A stretch of 64,000 nucleotides of DNA from Maratus speciosus (lineage: Eukaryota > Arthropoda > Arachnida > Araneae > Salticidae): contig OZ010791.1 in the NCBI GenBank assembly GCA_963932465.1, positions 319,110,283-319,174,282 on the forward strand. Direction: 5' to 3'. Shown here one piece after another: positions 47,839-60,380 of this stretch. The notes beneath the pieces were generated by a model. The model was not told the DNA's origin and made no database searches. It saw only the letters and a program-made list of their open reading frames with translations. The position numbers and the translations under genes are program-made. Position 1 is the first letter of the stretch. Each line of letters begins with the position of its first letter.

Positions 47839-49066
47839 CAGAGATCTGCACGGGCCGAGCTCGAACCTATTTTTATTCACGACACTCGGGCCGGGCACGG
47901 CCATACTATTTCTGAAAGCTCGGGCTGGGCCGGGATCGGGCCTTACTGTTTTCCTGAAGGATTGGGCCGGGCCGGTCTAACTTATTTTTTCCATACCGAC
48001 CCGCCCCACCAGTGGCCGAGAGATTCTGCCCTTGAAGCTGGTAGACGGGAGGTGCTGGGTTCGAACCCAATCGCGCACGTCGGTCTAATCGTTCGGAGTT
48101 TTCGTGGTTTTCTTCGAACCTTGGATTTTCCAAGCATAAATACGGGTTAGGTTCCCTTATAAAGATCCCCATGGAGGGCACTCCCCCTTCCCTTAAGGCC
48201 TATATCCCTCGTGTTGATAATTGGCCGTCATAAACATAACCAACCAGCTCGGCGTCCGTTCAAAGATCAGTAAAATTTGGCCTGGAACAACAACAGAAAA
48301 AAAAAGGCATACATTTCTAAATCGCCATTATTCTATAATTAAACATTAAAATTTATTCTTTTTAAAGAATAGTGTATTTTTAGGCTTATTAAAATATAAC
48401 TAAATTAAAATATAGTAAAACGTGTGAAAAAAGAACCTGCTTATAATGAAATCCTGTCTTAAACAGAAAAATCTGTTGATCCATACAAAATGAATTATAC
48501 TAATACGTAAGAAAAGAATATTTAATATATTTACACCTGCGAAGAAGGGAACTCGTCTATAACGCATTTTTTTTCTTTCCTGTGCAATTCCGTCTTAGAA
48601 GATTTTACTGTACAGCATTTTTCGGATTTTAAAATCTCTAATACATGGAATATGGATTAACAATATTAATGATAACTGAAACATTTACACACAACAAATA
48701 GAAATTCATTAAAAAAAAAAATAAATATCGCAGGCTACGACATTTCTATAAAAATGAAAATTATAAACATGAAAAAAAAAAAAAAAAAACTAGATAACTT
48801 TTGGTCAGAATTTTTGGTCAGATTGATTTTTGGTCAGAACTCCCCGTACGAGACAAATTTTTAACCAAGTCAACGAAAAATCAACATGTTTTAGAAATTA
48901 GTTCGGCCCGGGCCGATGAAATTTTAACTTTTTTCTAGTCCGGGCCGGTCTCGGGGCAAACATTTAACTTTTATACTGGGGCGAATCGGGCTCGGGCCGA
49001 ACTTTTAATTTTTATACTGGGCCGAATTTTTCTTTCTATGGGTCGGGTTGGCCCGTGCTGACCTTT
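47839..49066. mobile_element. hAT-like non-autonomous element remnant
   Basis: GC-rich ends face each other. The left starts CAGAGATCTGCACGGGCC; the right, complemented, reads AGGTCAGCACGGGCCAACCC. The subterminal 160 bases on each side are packed with CGGGCCGGGC-type words (47860-48000 and 48905-49045), while the centre is AT-rich. Short TIRs with repetitive subterminal motifs suit hAT elements, and CAGRGATCTGCACGGGCC is a hAT-like start as I recall. No 8-bp target duplication was found. A SINE is inserted in it. Confidence 0.45.
48003..48245 (+). mobile_element. tRNA-derived SINE (family A), second copy
   Basis: GCCCCACCAGTGGCCGAGAG (box A region) and an intact box B GGTTCGAACCC, then the body shared with 34133-34378 (TCGTTCGGAGTTTTCGTG, AAATACGGGTTAGGTTCCCT, TATATCCCTCG, AATTGGCCGT). 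Inserted inside the GC-rich hAT-like remnant. A possible imperfect duplication (CATACCGACC / CATAACCAACC) flanks it. Confidence 0.82.
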
Positions 49067-49249
49067 ATAACATATTATATCAATTAACATATAATGGGAT
49101 TTTGTTTTGTGTATGCGATTTCAAAAAGATATTTAACTTGTTACTGATATCATTATTTTGCTATTTGAAATTCATACACAAATTTTATACATAATTTGAT
49201 TGATTAAATGTTTGACATGTTTTGGCTCAATACTGTTTATTAAACTTAG

Positions 49250-49650
49250 CCACAGCCCTCGCTAAGGGCGGGGGGGGGTAGTCTCCCCCCCCATCCCCCC
49301 CCCCCAAAAAAAAAAAAAAACTTTCGCGAATGCTGTTACACTTGGCAAATTTTCAAACTTGGTTGGCAAATTTGTTTAAATATTAATAAAAACTATAATA
49401 CACTTTCTATTTCTGATAGACTTTGCCAAACATAAAAAATATAATTGTGAACATTATTAAGCTTTTTACAAATAAGAGCTTTTTATATTTTCTAATTGTG
49501 GTAACTTGGCAAAATTATAAAACTAATTGGCAAACCTCAAGAACTATCTATTTTTGTTTGCCAATGGGTAGGCAGATACTGAAATTTCACTTGGTAATTT
49601 AAGCCCCCCTCCCCCCTCCATTAAAATCTCATAGCGATGGCCCTGAAAGA
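49250..49650. repeat. G/C-homopolymer-flanked segment with TTGGCAAA repeats
   Basis: Left edge CAGCCCTCGCTAAGGGCG with G and C runs. Right edge has C runs and ATCTCATAGCGATGGCCCTG, roughly the inverse. Inside, TTGGCAAA occurs five or more times. Possible decayed foldback element. Confidence 0.35.
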
Positions 49651-49659
49651 GCCGTAGCG

Positions 49660-50905
49660 ACCCCATGGGGGGAGAGTCGGGCAGAGTCAGGGCCGAAACA
49701 AGAGAGGGTCAGTTGGGGCTTGCGCCCCAGGCGCCAGAATTTTATTTTCATAGATAGCGAAAATGAAATTTGTCAAAAATGCTCTCACAGTTTTAACATT
49801 AGCTTGCCATTAACTGTCTTCGCTTAACATTATCTGTGTTCATTTAGATAGATAATGTTTTTTAATTAAGATGAAAATATTTTATTTGTAATAATTAAAA
49901 TTCCAGTTAAAAAAATAAAATGGAATTTTAGTCTTTTCTGGGACCCCCTATAAAAGAGATTTTGAAATGTAAGTTTTACTCTTTGTATGAGTCTTTCTTG
50001 TAAATACTAGTAGAATATGATTTATTCATTTAATGCTAAGTTAGCGGTATTAGTAGTATTTTCTTTTAAAATGCAAAATAGCTTACGTAGTTTGATTATT
50101 TTAAATTTCTTAAATGTAAACAAATTTTATAAATATTTGTTTTCTTTTAAAAAATTTATAGTTATTATATAATTTACTTATTTTTAAAAAAAGTTTGTGT
50201 AATGGTGAAAAAACGATTGCGTCATAAGGGCGGCAAAATAATGTTCGCCTCAAGCAGAAAGTTGGCTAGAAGCGGTCTTGGCTCTGGAGTTACAAAGATG
50301 TCAATCAAAGTTTCCATTAACATTAAGCGGTCAAACATTTTAATCCTCAAAAAAGCAAAAGAACGAAGATTATCACACGCGAAAATGACCGTAAACGGTT
50401 TCTGTGTATGTTTACACTGGAAGTTTGTGCCGCAGTACCCTAATCAGCCAATCATAATTCAGAAGAAAAAATTACGCAGCTTCCGGTTTTTTGCAAGGGA
50501 GGGGTTTTAAGCTTGCGTTTGTAAATGGGTGCAAAAGGAAAGCAGGAATGATAGCGGCATCTGTAAATCCGGTTTGATACGAAGTGACATTCTAAACGCT
50601 GCTTAAATAACATAAATTACGGAAATTTTTACTCTCCGGATTTGGATTGGAATCTCAAGTAAAGAGTGCGTCTGTTCACATAAAAGATGTTGCTGAATAT
50701 CGTGACTTCAAGTTATGAGTTAAAATGATTTTTAAATGATCAAACAAAATACAAATTTTTTAAAAATGGAATATGGATATGAGAAGTGCGCATGAAATTT
50801 TGAGAAGTTGAAAATTGCTGTTTTTCATTCCGGATTACCAAGCATAAGAGCCTCAATTGATAACCACATCCTAATAACTGATCTTTATTATATTTTACTG
50901 ATTAA
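49660..50905. other. Mixed-composition DNA, no supported gene
   Basis: A 102-codon plus-strand frame (50202-50510) is lysine/arginine-rich with no domain. On the minus strand around 50490-50440 a GATTGGCTGATTAG (CCAAT-type) and an ACCGGAAG (ETS-type) word lie close together, which could be promoter-like. No exon could be attached. Confidence 0.3.
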
Positions 50906-50908
50906 GCA

Positions 50909-52007
50909 TCTATATTATAAAGAACAAACGTATAAATGCTTAACGCTGACGTCATTTTGCGAATGGCAACACTTCACGATCAAATTTCGATCTTGAAATT
51001 TTTGCTACTGCAATTTTTTAATCTTCTGACCATCGCACATTTTCAATTTTCGTCGCATAGGGAAAAAAAATTACTTTCAAATGCAATTTGTTTAAAAACT
51101 GTATCTTAATTGATTGATGTATTATATTTTCTAAAATAATTTTTAAGCATGATTTTTTTAAAGTTTATCTTATCACAAGCCGGTTTCAATACGCAATAAT
51201 AATAAACATTCTGCACATAAAGCAACAAACATTTTTCGGCATTTGTATCTGACTATTTTTGCATAACGAAATTAATATTTCCTCTATAAACAAATAAAAG
51301 AATAATATTAAAAAAACCACCAGTCTAACATATTTGTGAAAGACAAATTAACGAAATGAATACTTCTTTTATAAACAAGTAAAAGAATAATATTGAAAAA
51401 ACACAAATCTAACATATTTGTAATGGTACAATTTAAATTTTTATTTCACCAAATACGATTGTTTTTTTCAAATGGAATTTGTTTGCAAAGTTCTTCTCAG
51501 TTTACTGATTGTTTATGGTTTTAAAAACAATTTTAAAGCACGAAATATTTTTTAATTTATCTATATCGCGTGGTGCTCGATTACGAAAGATTAATCCGTT
51601 TGCCCTTAAAACAAAATAAAGAGTTCATCATTTTCTTACGGCTAATATGAATTTAAAAAAAAGACTTCCCTATGAGTAAATAAATAATATAAATAAAACA
51701 CAAATTTAACAGACATGTATAAGCTCTGAAATTATCAGAATATGAAAGGATGCCATAAGTATCAAAATCTTGGTCAAATAACTCTTAGCATGCGGCTAAT
51801 AAGAAAATATCGCTTTTGATAAATTTCAAATATTTCTTCGATTGTATAATTCGCATTTTCCATATGAAAGATGCCTTTTTAAATATAAGTGAGCAATGTC
51901 AAAAAATTATTGCATATAAAAAAATTATTACTTTTCAATAATAATATAAAAAAAAAATGTTTTAACCTATATTCTTAAACCCGGGATGCCCGGGTACGAT
52001 CCCCTAG
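50909..52007 (+). mobile_element. Non-autonomous Helitron, complete (1099 bp)
   Basis: Begins TCTATATTATAAAGAACAAA directly after A (50908). It ends in a perfect 7-bp hairpin ACCCGGG-ATG-CCCGGGT (51979-51995), 8 bases, CTAG (52004-52007), then T (52008). This is the textbook Helitron structure with insertion between A and T. The body shares GCTGACGTCATTTTGCGAAT and GGCAACACTTCACGATC with the other copies, and includes an ~88-bp internal duplication near 51290-51420. No Rep/helicase is encoded. Confidence 0.9.
51979..52007 (+). repeat. Helitron 3' hairpin and CTAG terminus
   Basis: Stem ACCCGGG/CCCGGGT, loop ATG, spacer ACGATCCC, CTAG. Followed by T and then at once by the next Helitron copy. 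Confidence 0.92.
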
Positions 52008-53260
52008 TTATTATAAAGGACAAACATATCTGTGCGTAACGCATACGTCATTTTGCGATTGGCAACACTTTGAAATTTGAAATAAAATTTTGGTTTTGTA
52101 ATTTCTCTACTGCAAATTTTTATACTTCTAAACATCGCACATTTTAAATTTTTATACCGCCGTATAAGGAAACAAATGCTCTTTTAAATGCAATTTATTT
52201 GAAAGCTGTATCCCAATTTAATTTTAAGATATTAATTTTTTTGTAGTTTTTATTACTTTTTTTGTAATCGTGGCAGTTCCATTTATGTTGAAAGTAAAGG
52301 GGGAAAAATGAAAATAGTAGATTGCTGTATCTTTTTGTTGCCATTTTCTCATAAAAACCGAAAAAAATTGAAATTAAAATACGTGCTATGTCAAGAATAT
52401 CGTCTGTTATAAAACCCAGTGAGTTTTGGCTTTATTTCGTTTTTATTTATCAGTTAGATGATTTTGCCGTCCGGCTCCATTGCGAAATATTAATAAACAA
52501 TTTGCACATAAAAAAAGTTCAGAATTTCACTCCCGCTAATTTTCTACAACGAAATTAAAGCTTCATCAATAAATAAATAAAAGAATAATATATTAAAAAG
52601 CACGAATTTAACATATATGTAATTGAACAATTTAAATTTTTAAGACGAATTGGGAAAAATATGTGCTTTTAAATGTAATTTGTATGAAATAGAGTTGCTA
52701 GGCAACTGTTAAAGTAAAAGAGAAAAAAATAATCTATATATTGAAAACACAAGATAGCTTTTTTAGACATCTTCCCTGAACTTTCTAATGTACCAATTTT
52801 GCTAATAATTCTTTTTTTTTAAATGAAAGCTGTTCATTTGTAGATGTCCTCGCACTAGCTATTTTTAGAAATATTTCCACTTTTATATTTTTAATTTAAT
52901 TTGAAAAGTTTTTTTTTTATTATTATTTCATCAAAATGGTAGCAATCGTATTATTTCCACTGTTGCAGAGAAAAAAAGAAATATTGGGGTTTATTTATCC
53001 TTATTGATACCATTTACTCATTACAATTAAAAATAACTTTATTTTAAGTATGAACAGAAAATGACGTCACTATTTAAAAAACATTTTCACTCATAAAGCT
53101 AATGTTGCAATATATTTTCATTCGGCTATACCGAATTTGAGACGCTTGGCGTAATGCTTCAGTAAGTGCCATATTTAAAAGAAAACAACCCTTTTCTTTG
53201 ATAAAACTATATATTTCACCACGAATACATCTAAAAGACATCAGTTTCTGGAATTTGTAC
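52008..53260 (+). mobile_element. Helitron copy lacking its first bases and 3' end
   Basis: Starts TTATTATAAAGGACAAACAT without the leading TC, joined directly to the CTAG of the previous element. Closely matches 44598-45010, then shares later blocks with 45600-46160 (TTTGTAGATGTCCTCGCAC, AAAAGAAAACAACCC, ACATCTAAA). No hairpin-CTAG end before the next copy starts at about 53351. Confidence 0.7.
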
Positions 53261-53350
53261 TTCGCGGTACTGAAAATAGAACCTCAAGCCAAAAGAATAC
53301 ATTTTCATATGCAAAGTTTTAGCTGACAAACGGAACTTCGCGTTTGAAAA

Positions 53351-54178
53351 TCTATCTGTAATATAAAGGAAAAATGTGTCCGTGCGTAAGGCTGACGTCA
53401 TTTTGAGAATGGCAATACTTGACGATTAAAAGTCGGTTTTGCAATCTTTGCTACTGCAATTTTTTGAATTTCTAAACATCGCGCATCTTCAATTTTTACA
53501 CCCGTTATATAGGAAAATAATATCTACTTTCAAATGCAATTTGCTTGAAAACTTTATCTTAATTGGTTTATTTATTATGTCTTTTTAAATAATTTTCAAG
53601 CATAATGTTTTTTAATCTATATCCATTGTGTACAGGCTCATTTACGAAATAAGACATTTGCACTTAAAATAATATAAATAATTCAGCATTTGTCCCTGAC
53701 TAATTTTTTATAGCGAAATTAAAACTTCATCAATCTATTATATTAAAAAGTGACTGTCCGTTTGTATTTCACAGCTGTTCCTCCTAGAATATGGAATGTT
53801 GGTTGATCAAATTAATGCCAGTTATCCGCATGGGTCCGAGGATGTTAAAAGTGGTCGTAGAATTTTAAAATCTGATTAGTTTTCCAGATATAAATTTTTA
53901 CGTTATTTTTAATGACATTTTTGTAATGATGGAAACTAAAATTGCTCCATTTTTCTGGATAAAAGAGAGGAAAGGGAAAATTACAAAGATTATTATATCA
54001 TTGTTTGAAATCATTTTTCAATTGAAATTAACGCTTATTTGAATAAATAGTGAAAAAATTATTGTAGTTTTCAAGAAAATTTCACGAAATACAAACTCAC
54101 ACATATTCAAACTTCAGTAATCCGTTTATTTTAGAAACCCAAATTCGACTCTCGACTGGAACATTGAGAAAAATTGAC

Positions 54179-54214
<36 letters not shown>

Positions 54215-54708
54215 ATCGTACGTTATTTTTATTTAATTTAAAGTCGAAAAGTAGATTTTCAACTATTGCTTTAAGATGGCTAATAAAACATTTCAGAAGC
54301 GGACATTAAAAATGAAATGTTTTAGCGAGAAAAAAAAAAAAAAAATTCTCTAAATATTTATTTTAATTCATAAATATAAAAAGCTTCTGAATAAATTCGT
54401 CCAAACAAATTCATTTTTGTATAAGTTGACCCAAATGACATCATTTCTACCAACTCCGAAATTCGAAGCAAAATCTTGGATGAACGAAAAGCTCTAGGCA
54501 AATAAAGTTATAGAATATGTGCATTTTTATTGGGAAAGCTTTTGACTTAAATTGTAAATATAATTTATTATTTGAAATATTGTATTTAATAAAATTAATA
54601 TTGTAATGGCTTTCTAAATTTACAATAAAGTTAAGATTTCATTTTTCGCAAAAAGATCGATTGTCTCATGCAATTCAAAAGCAACACAACGGGTTGCTAC
54701 GCAACTAG
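53351..54708 (+). mobile_element. Non-autonomous Helitron, complete
   Basis: Starts TCTATCTGTAATATAAAGG after A (a second possible TC is at 53355). It has AAGGCTGACGTCATTTTGAG and CTAAACATCGCGCATC like its relatives. It ends with hairpin AGCAACACAACGGGTTGCT (54680-54698), ACGCAA, CTAG (54705-54708), then T. Contains a 33-base A run at 54181-54213. No coding capacity. Confidence 0.8.
54181..54213. repeat. A homopolymer (33)
   Basis: Uninterrupted A run inside the Helitron. Confidence 0.95.
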
Positions 54709-55000
54709 TAATAAGTAATAGTTTTTGAAATGTTTATTTTAATTCTCCATTTATTTTAATCATCCATATTTCAGCGCTTCAGCGCATTTAAAAAAATTTC
54801 AAAGATGGTGTGAGAGGTATATTTCTTGTATACATATATAATAATTATGATAAATTAACATCAGCGGATTTTACATGATTCAATGATTCTACAAAATTAA
54901 ATTTATTTTGTAGCACTTTTTTATAACGATTTTCAGGAAATGAAAGACAATGAAATTTAAGTATGCTCTTATGATCACATACGGAGTGATGCAAACTTAA

Positions 55001-55572
55001 CCCGGCAGAACGGGCGCGGTGTGTTTTGACACCCCACGCCCGAAAATATTCATCTGCTGTCTCTTCCTATAAACCCAAGTGGTCCGGTCCATCAGTACCT
55101 GCTTCCAAGGTCACCTCCCGTGCGTAGCGTATGAAAATGGCGAATTCAGACTCATTTTTAGTCTTATAGAATTATAGAAAGTCTTATAGAAATTGAAGCA
55201 ATATGTAAAAACTGCAAAAAATCTAAAGTTTCTGATCCATGTACACCCTAATTATTATGAAAATTCATAAATCTCAGTATTTTTATCCACAGTAATATCT
55301 AGTTTTATTATAATAATAATTGTAAAGAAAAATTAAGTTTTTCGAATAAGGCAATTAAATGTGGGTGCTTTTAGTTTATTTTTTATTCAGTTTTATAATT
55401 AACGATAATTACACATTTCAGTTATCATTTTTCACGAGAAAGAATGTAATTTTCATGAATTTTATTGAAAGATAGAATTCTAAAAATTGTTTTCGTATTT
55501 ATGCCATTTAATTTGCTTGGGGTGTGCTAAAACCCCACGCCCGTTCTTGTGTTACGTTGCCGTCCTGCCAGG
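55001..55572. mobile_element. piggyBac-type MITE with TTAA duplications
   Basis: TTAA flanks both ends (54997-55000 and 55573-55576). The ends are inverted: CCCGGCAGAACGGGC on the left, CCTGGCAGGACGGCA on the right. Both subterminal regions form hairpins around ACCCCACGCCCG (55032-55043 and 55532-55543). The 572 bases carry no transposase. TTAA duplication and CCY-starting ends define the piggyBac superfamily. Confidence 0.8.
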
Positions 55573-55579
55573 TTAAACT

Positions 55580-57240
55580 TTCCACGTAATAATTACATTT
55601 TGATGCATATATGTAAGATATTTCTGATATTTTGCCATCTGTGGATATAAAATCTTATACATACATTTTGATGATATTACATAATCATACATTTGAGAAA
55701 ATTTTCATGTATTATTAAGGTGTACATTAGACTGTATGCCATAAAAAAGTTGTGCGCATTAATGAAGGTTAACTTAATTTAAAGTGCAAAAACGACAAAT
55801 ATTTTTTAAAGCTACTTTTACGATATCACTTGCGTAAATTTTTATTTAAAAGTTTTTGACTGTCATACATAAAATCTGACAGGATTATTATGTCACTGAA
55901 AAGGATTAAGTAAAATAATAAATAAGAACTTTTTCTATGATTTTTTTTTAACTCTTTATACATGACGTAAAAACCCAGCTATTTTAACTAATCAATTGTC
56001 ACAAAATATTTTTCTGTATCAGTTAAATATTTACTTTTTTCTAAAAAAAAAATTACTTCTTTTCATAATTCAGTATTTTATCAATGAAATATAAACCCTC
56101 TCAGAAATATTAATTTCTTCTTTGTAAAAGTGAAATTTCGTGTAAGCTATGTATGTGCTAATCGTGTTCGGTCAGGCTAATCATTGTATGAAACGCAGTT
56201 AATCTTTTGCTTTTGTAAAAAAAAAAAGGAAAATACAATAAAATAACACAATTTTTCTAGTTAGATGCGTCTAAGTCAGCAAATTTGTAATGCCAACAGT
56301 GTCGTGATAAATAGTAGTTTTGCTTGGAATAATTTCAGTCTTCAAATGAAGTCACGAAAACAAACCTACAAAAAGAAATAAAAGTAAAAAAAAAATCTGC
56401 AAGGTTTTCAGTAAGCAATACAAAGACTTTTGACATTACTCTCCATATAATTGGAATTATGTTCATGTAAAAAATAACGTATTTAAACAAAGATTAGACG
56501 TACTTCATTTTCAAGCGCAATCTTTGGAAATTCATTATATTTTAGACATTTACTATTGTTTGCAATGCACGCTATTTTCGGTAAATTATTTCAGTCTAGG
56601 TTAATTGCATTTTTAGGAACTCGATAATATGATTATTTGCACTGTTATAAATTTTTAATTAGTATGTACTATTGTATGCAAATTTATAATGTGTTTAAAA
56701 TAATGTTAAGTAAAATGTTTTAAAACTTCGTTTAATTCTATTGTGATTTAATTAAGTAATGCGTTTGTTGTTAAATATACAGTGCATATTTTTACCTTCT
56801 TATTATTAAGAGAATTAGTCTTAATATACAAAAAATTAAGCACATAGCATTTTAAAATAACATAAAGTTTAATAATTTATTTAAATAATTCATTTAATAA
56901 TTTTTGTAAATAAAATATTATAAATGCTGATTTAGAGAAATTACACCACTGGAATTTTTTTGTAACAATAACACCAAACAATATATTTATATTTTTTTTT
57001 TACTTTCTAAACCTTATTTACGCCCCACGTGCTGAAATATTTAGTTTTATGAAATCTAACTTTATTATCGTATCCCAGGCTTGAATATATAACTGTGATT
57101 CTATTGTATAAGCAAATCAACTTTAAGAAAAATCTTAATATCATAAAGTTTCGTTGTTTTACGCATAAATATTATGCGAATATACATTAGCTTTTCGTTT
57201 TTAATAAAAAAGACATGTTTTCAAAACCTTATGAATTAAG
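55580..57240. other. AT-rich DNA, nothing recognisable
   Basis: No supported feature. Confidence 0.4.
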
Positions 57241-58560
57241 CAATAGCTCTTAGTTTTTAGGTTTTAACACGTTGCATCATACTTGCAAACTGTTTATAAA
57301 TTAGGTTTATTTGTTTTCCTTCTGTATGTTTGTCTGTCTAGCCACATTCCAACTTTTGCAAATTTAATAGGTTTGCCATGAAATTTTTATATGTGACTGA
57401 GATTTACTAAAGAATGACTACTGTTGGAACTACTATTGAAAATGAAGTCTGTATTTTTTATAGTTTGTTTCGTATGCAGTACACTTAAACGAATTCTCTT
57501 ACAATATGTTTTGGGGGAAAGGACGTCTGTGGTGTATGTTATTGATTTTACAATATTTCAAACATAATCAGATTAATATGCATTACTAAAGCGAAATACA
57601 ACATACATTTTTTAGAGTATAGAAGAACTATTATTGATTTAATAGTTTCATCCACTTCAATTTAAAATTAACAGATAAATGTCCATTTGAGCGTAAAACC
57701 CCAGCATAACATGCTATTTTTATCATGACCTATTGTATGAGAAAACTAAAGACGCTATTGGATTGGAATAAGCTTTTAGTTTTAACACATTCCACCTTAC
57801 TTGCAAACTACTTATGAATTAATTTTATCTCTTTACCGTTTGCCCTTTTGTCCGTGTAGACACATTCTAACAATCATAATTTACTCGGATTACCGCAAAA
57901 CTTTCATATGGTTTTGAGATTTAGCATAAAATGTTCCGTATTTTAAATAAAGTCTGTACTTTTTATAATCCGTACGGAGTATACATAAACGAATTCCCTT
58001 ACATTATGGCTTTTGGGAAAAGTCGTCTGAGGTTCATTTCATTGGCGTTACAATATTTCAAACATAATGAGATTAATATCCATTACTAAAGTAGCTTACA
58101 ACATGCTTTTTCCAGAGTATAGAATAAGTATTATTTATAATTCAATTACTGGGACGCACACGAGAATTCCGTTAAATTGTGATCTACATAGAAACATCGT
58201 TTTTGTGTTGTTATGATGCTTCAAACCTAATGAAATCACATGCGTTATTGAGGGACACCACATCATACTTTCGATAAAATATGGTGTCCCTAGAATTTTA
58301 CATACATTTGCGAGGAAACGCAGAAGGATTTCGTTGCATTATGGTGTTTTCGTAAAAATCGTTTGCAATGTTCCCCTATTTCACACATTATGAAATTGAT
58401 ATGCATTTATGGGGTGCTCTATAAGAAGCATACTGTATAATGGAAAGTGTCTATCATTTATTGTTCCTTTACGGGGAAATAAAAAATAATTCATAATAGT
58501 ACTGTATATTGCGGGGAAAATGTTTCAAGGTATGGTATTCTGTTTTATGTTTAACAAAAA
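57240..58560 (+). repeat. Tandem and nested copies of the dispersed ~190-bp repeat
   Basis: Two ~515-bp blocks start with TAGTTTT...AACACRTTSCA and ACTTGCAAACT (about 57283 and 57801), followed by a GTCTGTCTAGCCACATTC-type word. Within and after them ACGAATTCYCTTACAWTATG, a TTTTGGGRAAA block and ATTTCAAACATAATNAGATT recur at 57490, 58000, 58160 and 58330. Relatives lie at 2500, 6750 and 9790. Confidence 0.6.
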
Positions 58561-59295
58561 TTTAGTTTGTGACGCGATGTGTATATTCTCTATGCATTAT
58601 ATATTATAAAAAGTATATGCTGAGAAAAGTAAATTTACTCAATTATTTACTGATTTTTGGTTAATAAAGTGCCTATGTTTGTTGTACTGGTTCTGCAGAA
58701 AAACTTATATAGCAATATCAATTCAATATTTTAATAATGTATAAACTCATTTCTCTTAAGGAGAAAATTCCTTCCCAATTCCCCTTTCCGATTCTCCTTA
58801 TCTCAAATATTCCAAGCATAATAGCTATCATTTATCGCGAATGTGTTATTTTTACACGAGCATTAATTTCGTCCTCATAATATGTGACACGTTTTTAAAG
58901 GAACAAAAGAAGTTTGAGCTTAAGTTTTCCAACTTTCTATTTCCATACAGAAAATAATTTTTTATGCTAAATATAAACATAGTTTGAATGAACTTTGTGT
59001 ACTGAAATTTTTGTGTGTGTGCGAAGGGAGAGCTATCTACGAAGACACGTTAAAGATCATTGCTTTAAAAACATGTAGTAGAAAAATAGCATTTAGTTGT
59101 CCAACGTCAACAGAATCCAATGTATAACTGACTTGGAAACTAATTCATTTTAAAAAGTGTTTTCTTAAAGAGTTTTCAACTATTAGCTCTCTTATTCTTT
59201 CATACTTAATAATCTTTTCATTTATAGTCATAGAAGTAATTTTTCTTTTCATAATAGTTTCAATAACATTTATAAAACTACCAATAATAGATTGT

Positions 59296-59300
<5 letters not shown>
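58560..59300. other. AT-rich DNA, nothing recognisable
   Basis: No supported feature. Confidence 0.4.

Positions 59301-59356
<56 letters not shown>
59301..59356. repeat. T homopolymer (56)
   Basis: Uninterrupted run of T, unusually long. A second A run of about 22 lies at 59547-59569. Confidence 0.95.
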
Positions 59357-59361
<5 letters not shown>

Positions 59362-59929
59362 AAGCAATCAAATCATAAACAATTTTCATCACTACTTCTA
59401 GAAACATTCATTTTAATATCTTTACTGGAAAATTAACAAACCCGTTAAAATTTCTAGTAATAATAGGATAAGTTATTAGTATATCATATTATTAGTAGTA
59501 TTTTTTCTGACTCATCCAATCGTTTGTCAATTTAGTGTTTATTCTAAAAAAAAAAAAAAAAAAAAAAAAGTTTTCACCGTGGGGGAAATGGCACGGCGGG
59601 GAAAGAAAAGGAGCACGGAGGAGAAGATATTTAGCATCATGAAACATAAAAAGGGGCATTGAAGAAAAAATAGCATAACAAATACTAAAAAGTAAGTTTG
59701 AAAAACAATTTCACCTGAACGATATTGTAAAAACATACTTAATTCTACAACAACCCCTCAAACGTAAAAGACACTCCATAATGTCTAGTTACTCGACCAT
59801 TTGCAGGACTTTACTTTTAAGTATTTTTATTCAGTTCAAGGATAATTATAAACTAAAACTAAGAAGATCACAAAAGTAGTTATGAAAAAAAAGAAGTAAA
59901 AAAAAGAAACCCGAACCATGTTAAAATCA

Positions 59930-60380
59930 ACTTATCTGGCGCGATGCGATTCATTTTACGAGATTTACAATTTTTTCCTATGATTGTTTGACGAAATTTG
60001 CGTTTTATTACATGCTTCATTGACGAAATTCACATTATTATTATTATTTAATCGATTGGCGAAATTGATTTTTTCCCGCGAGTGATTCACAAAATTCGCA
60101 ATATTTTACTGTGTCATATTGATAAATTCCTCGGTTTTTTAAGGAAATAGCGACTTTTCTCTTGATAGTTTATAGAAATTTATGACTGCAACCGGCAGAC
60201 AAAATTTGGGATTGTTTCTCCAATCATTTGACGAAATTCATGATTTTCTTGTGCAAATAATTCCTGACATTTACGATTTTTTTAGAGATGGATTGAAGAA
60301 AATAGATATTTATTTCTGAGAGTTTTAATGACATTTTTCTGCCATCATTTAAAGAAATTCACAAATTAATTTTGTAAATG
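59930..60380 (+). repeat. Degenerate short-period repeat, motif GACGAAATTC
   Basis: GACGAAATTYG/C or close variants recur near 59991, 60023, 60057, 60088, 60228 and 60352, usually followed by a GCGATTTT- or CATGATTTT-like word. Spacing is irregular, mostly 30-60 bases. Confidence 0.5.

Noticed and set aside
48011..48075. tRNA gene with intact box B
   Set aside because: Body and tail match the retroposed SINE at 34133-34378.
50202..50510. 102-codon basic protein
   Set aside because: Lysine/arginine-rich with no domain, no splice context and composition matching the DNA; likely chance.
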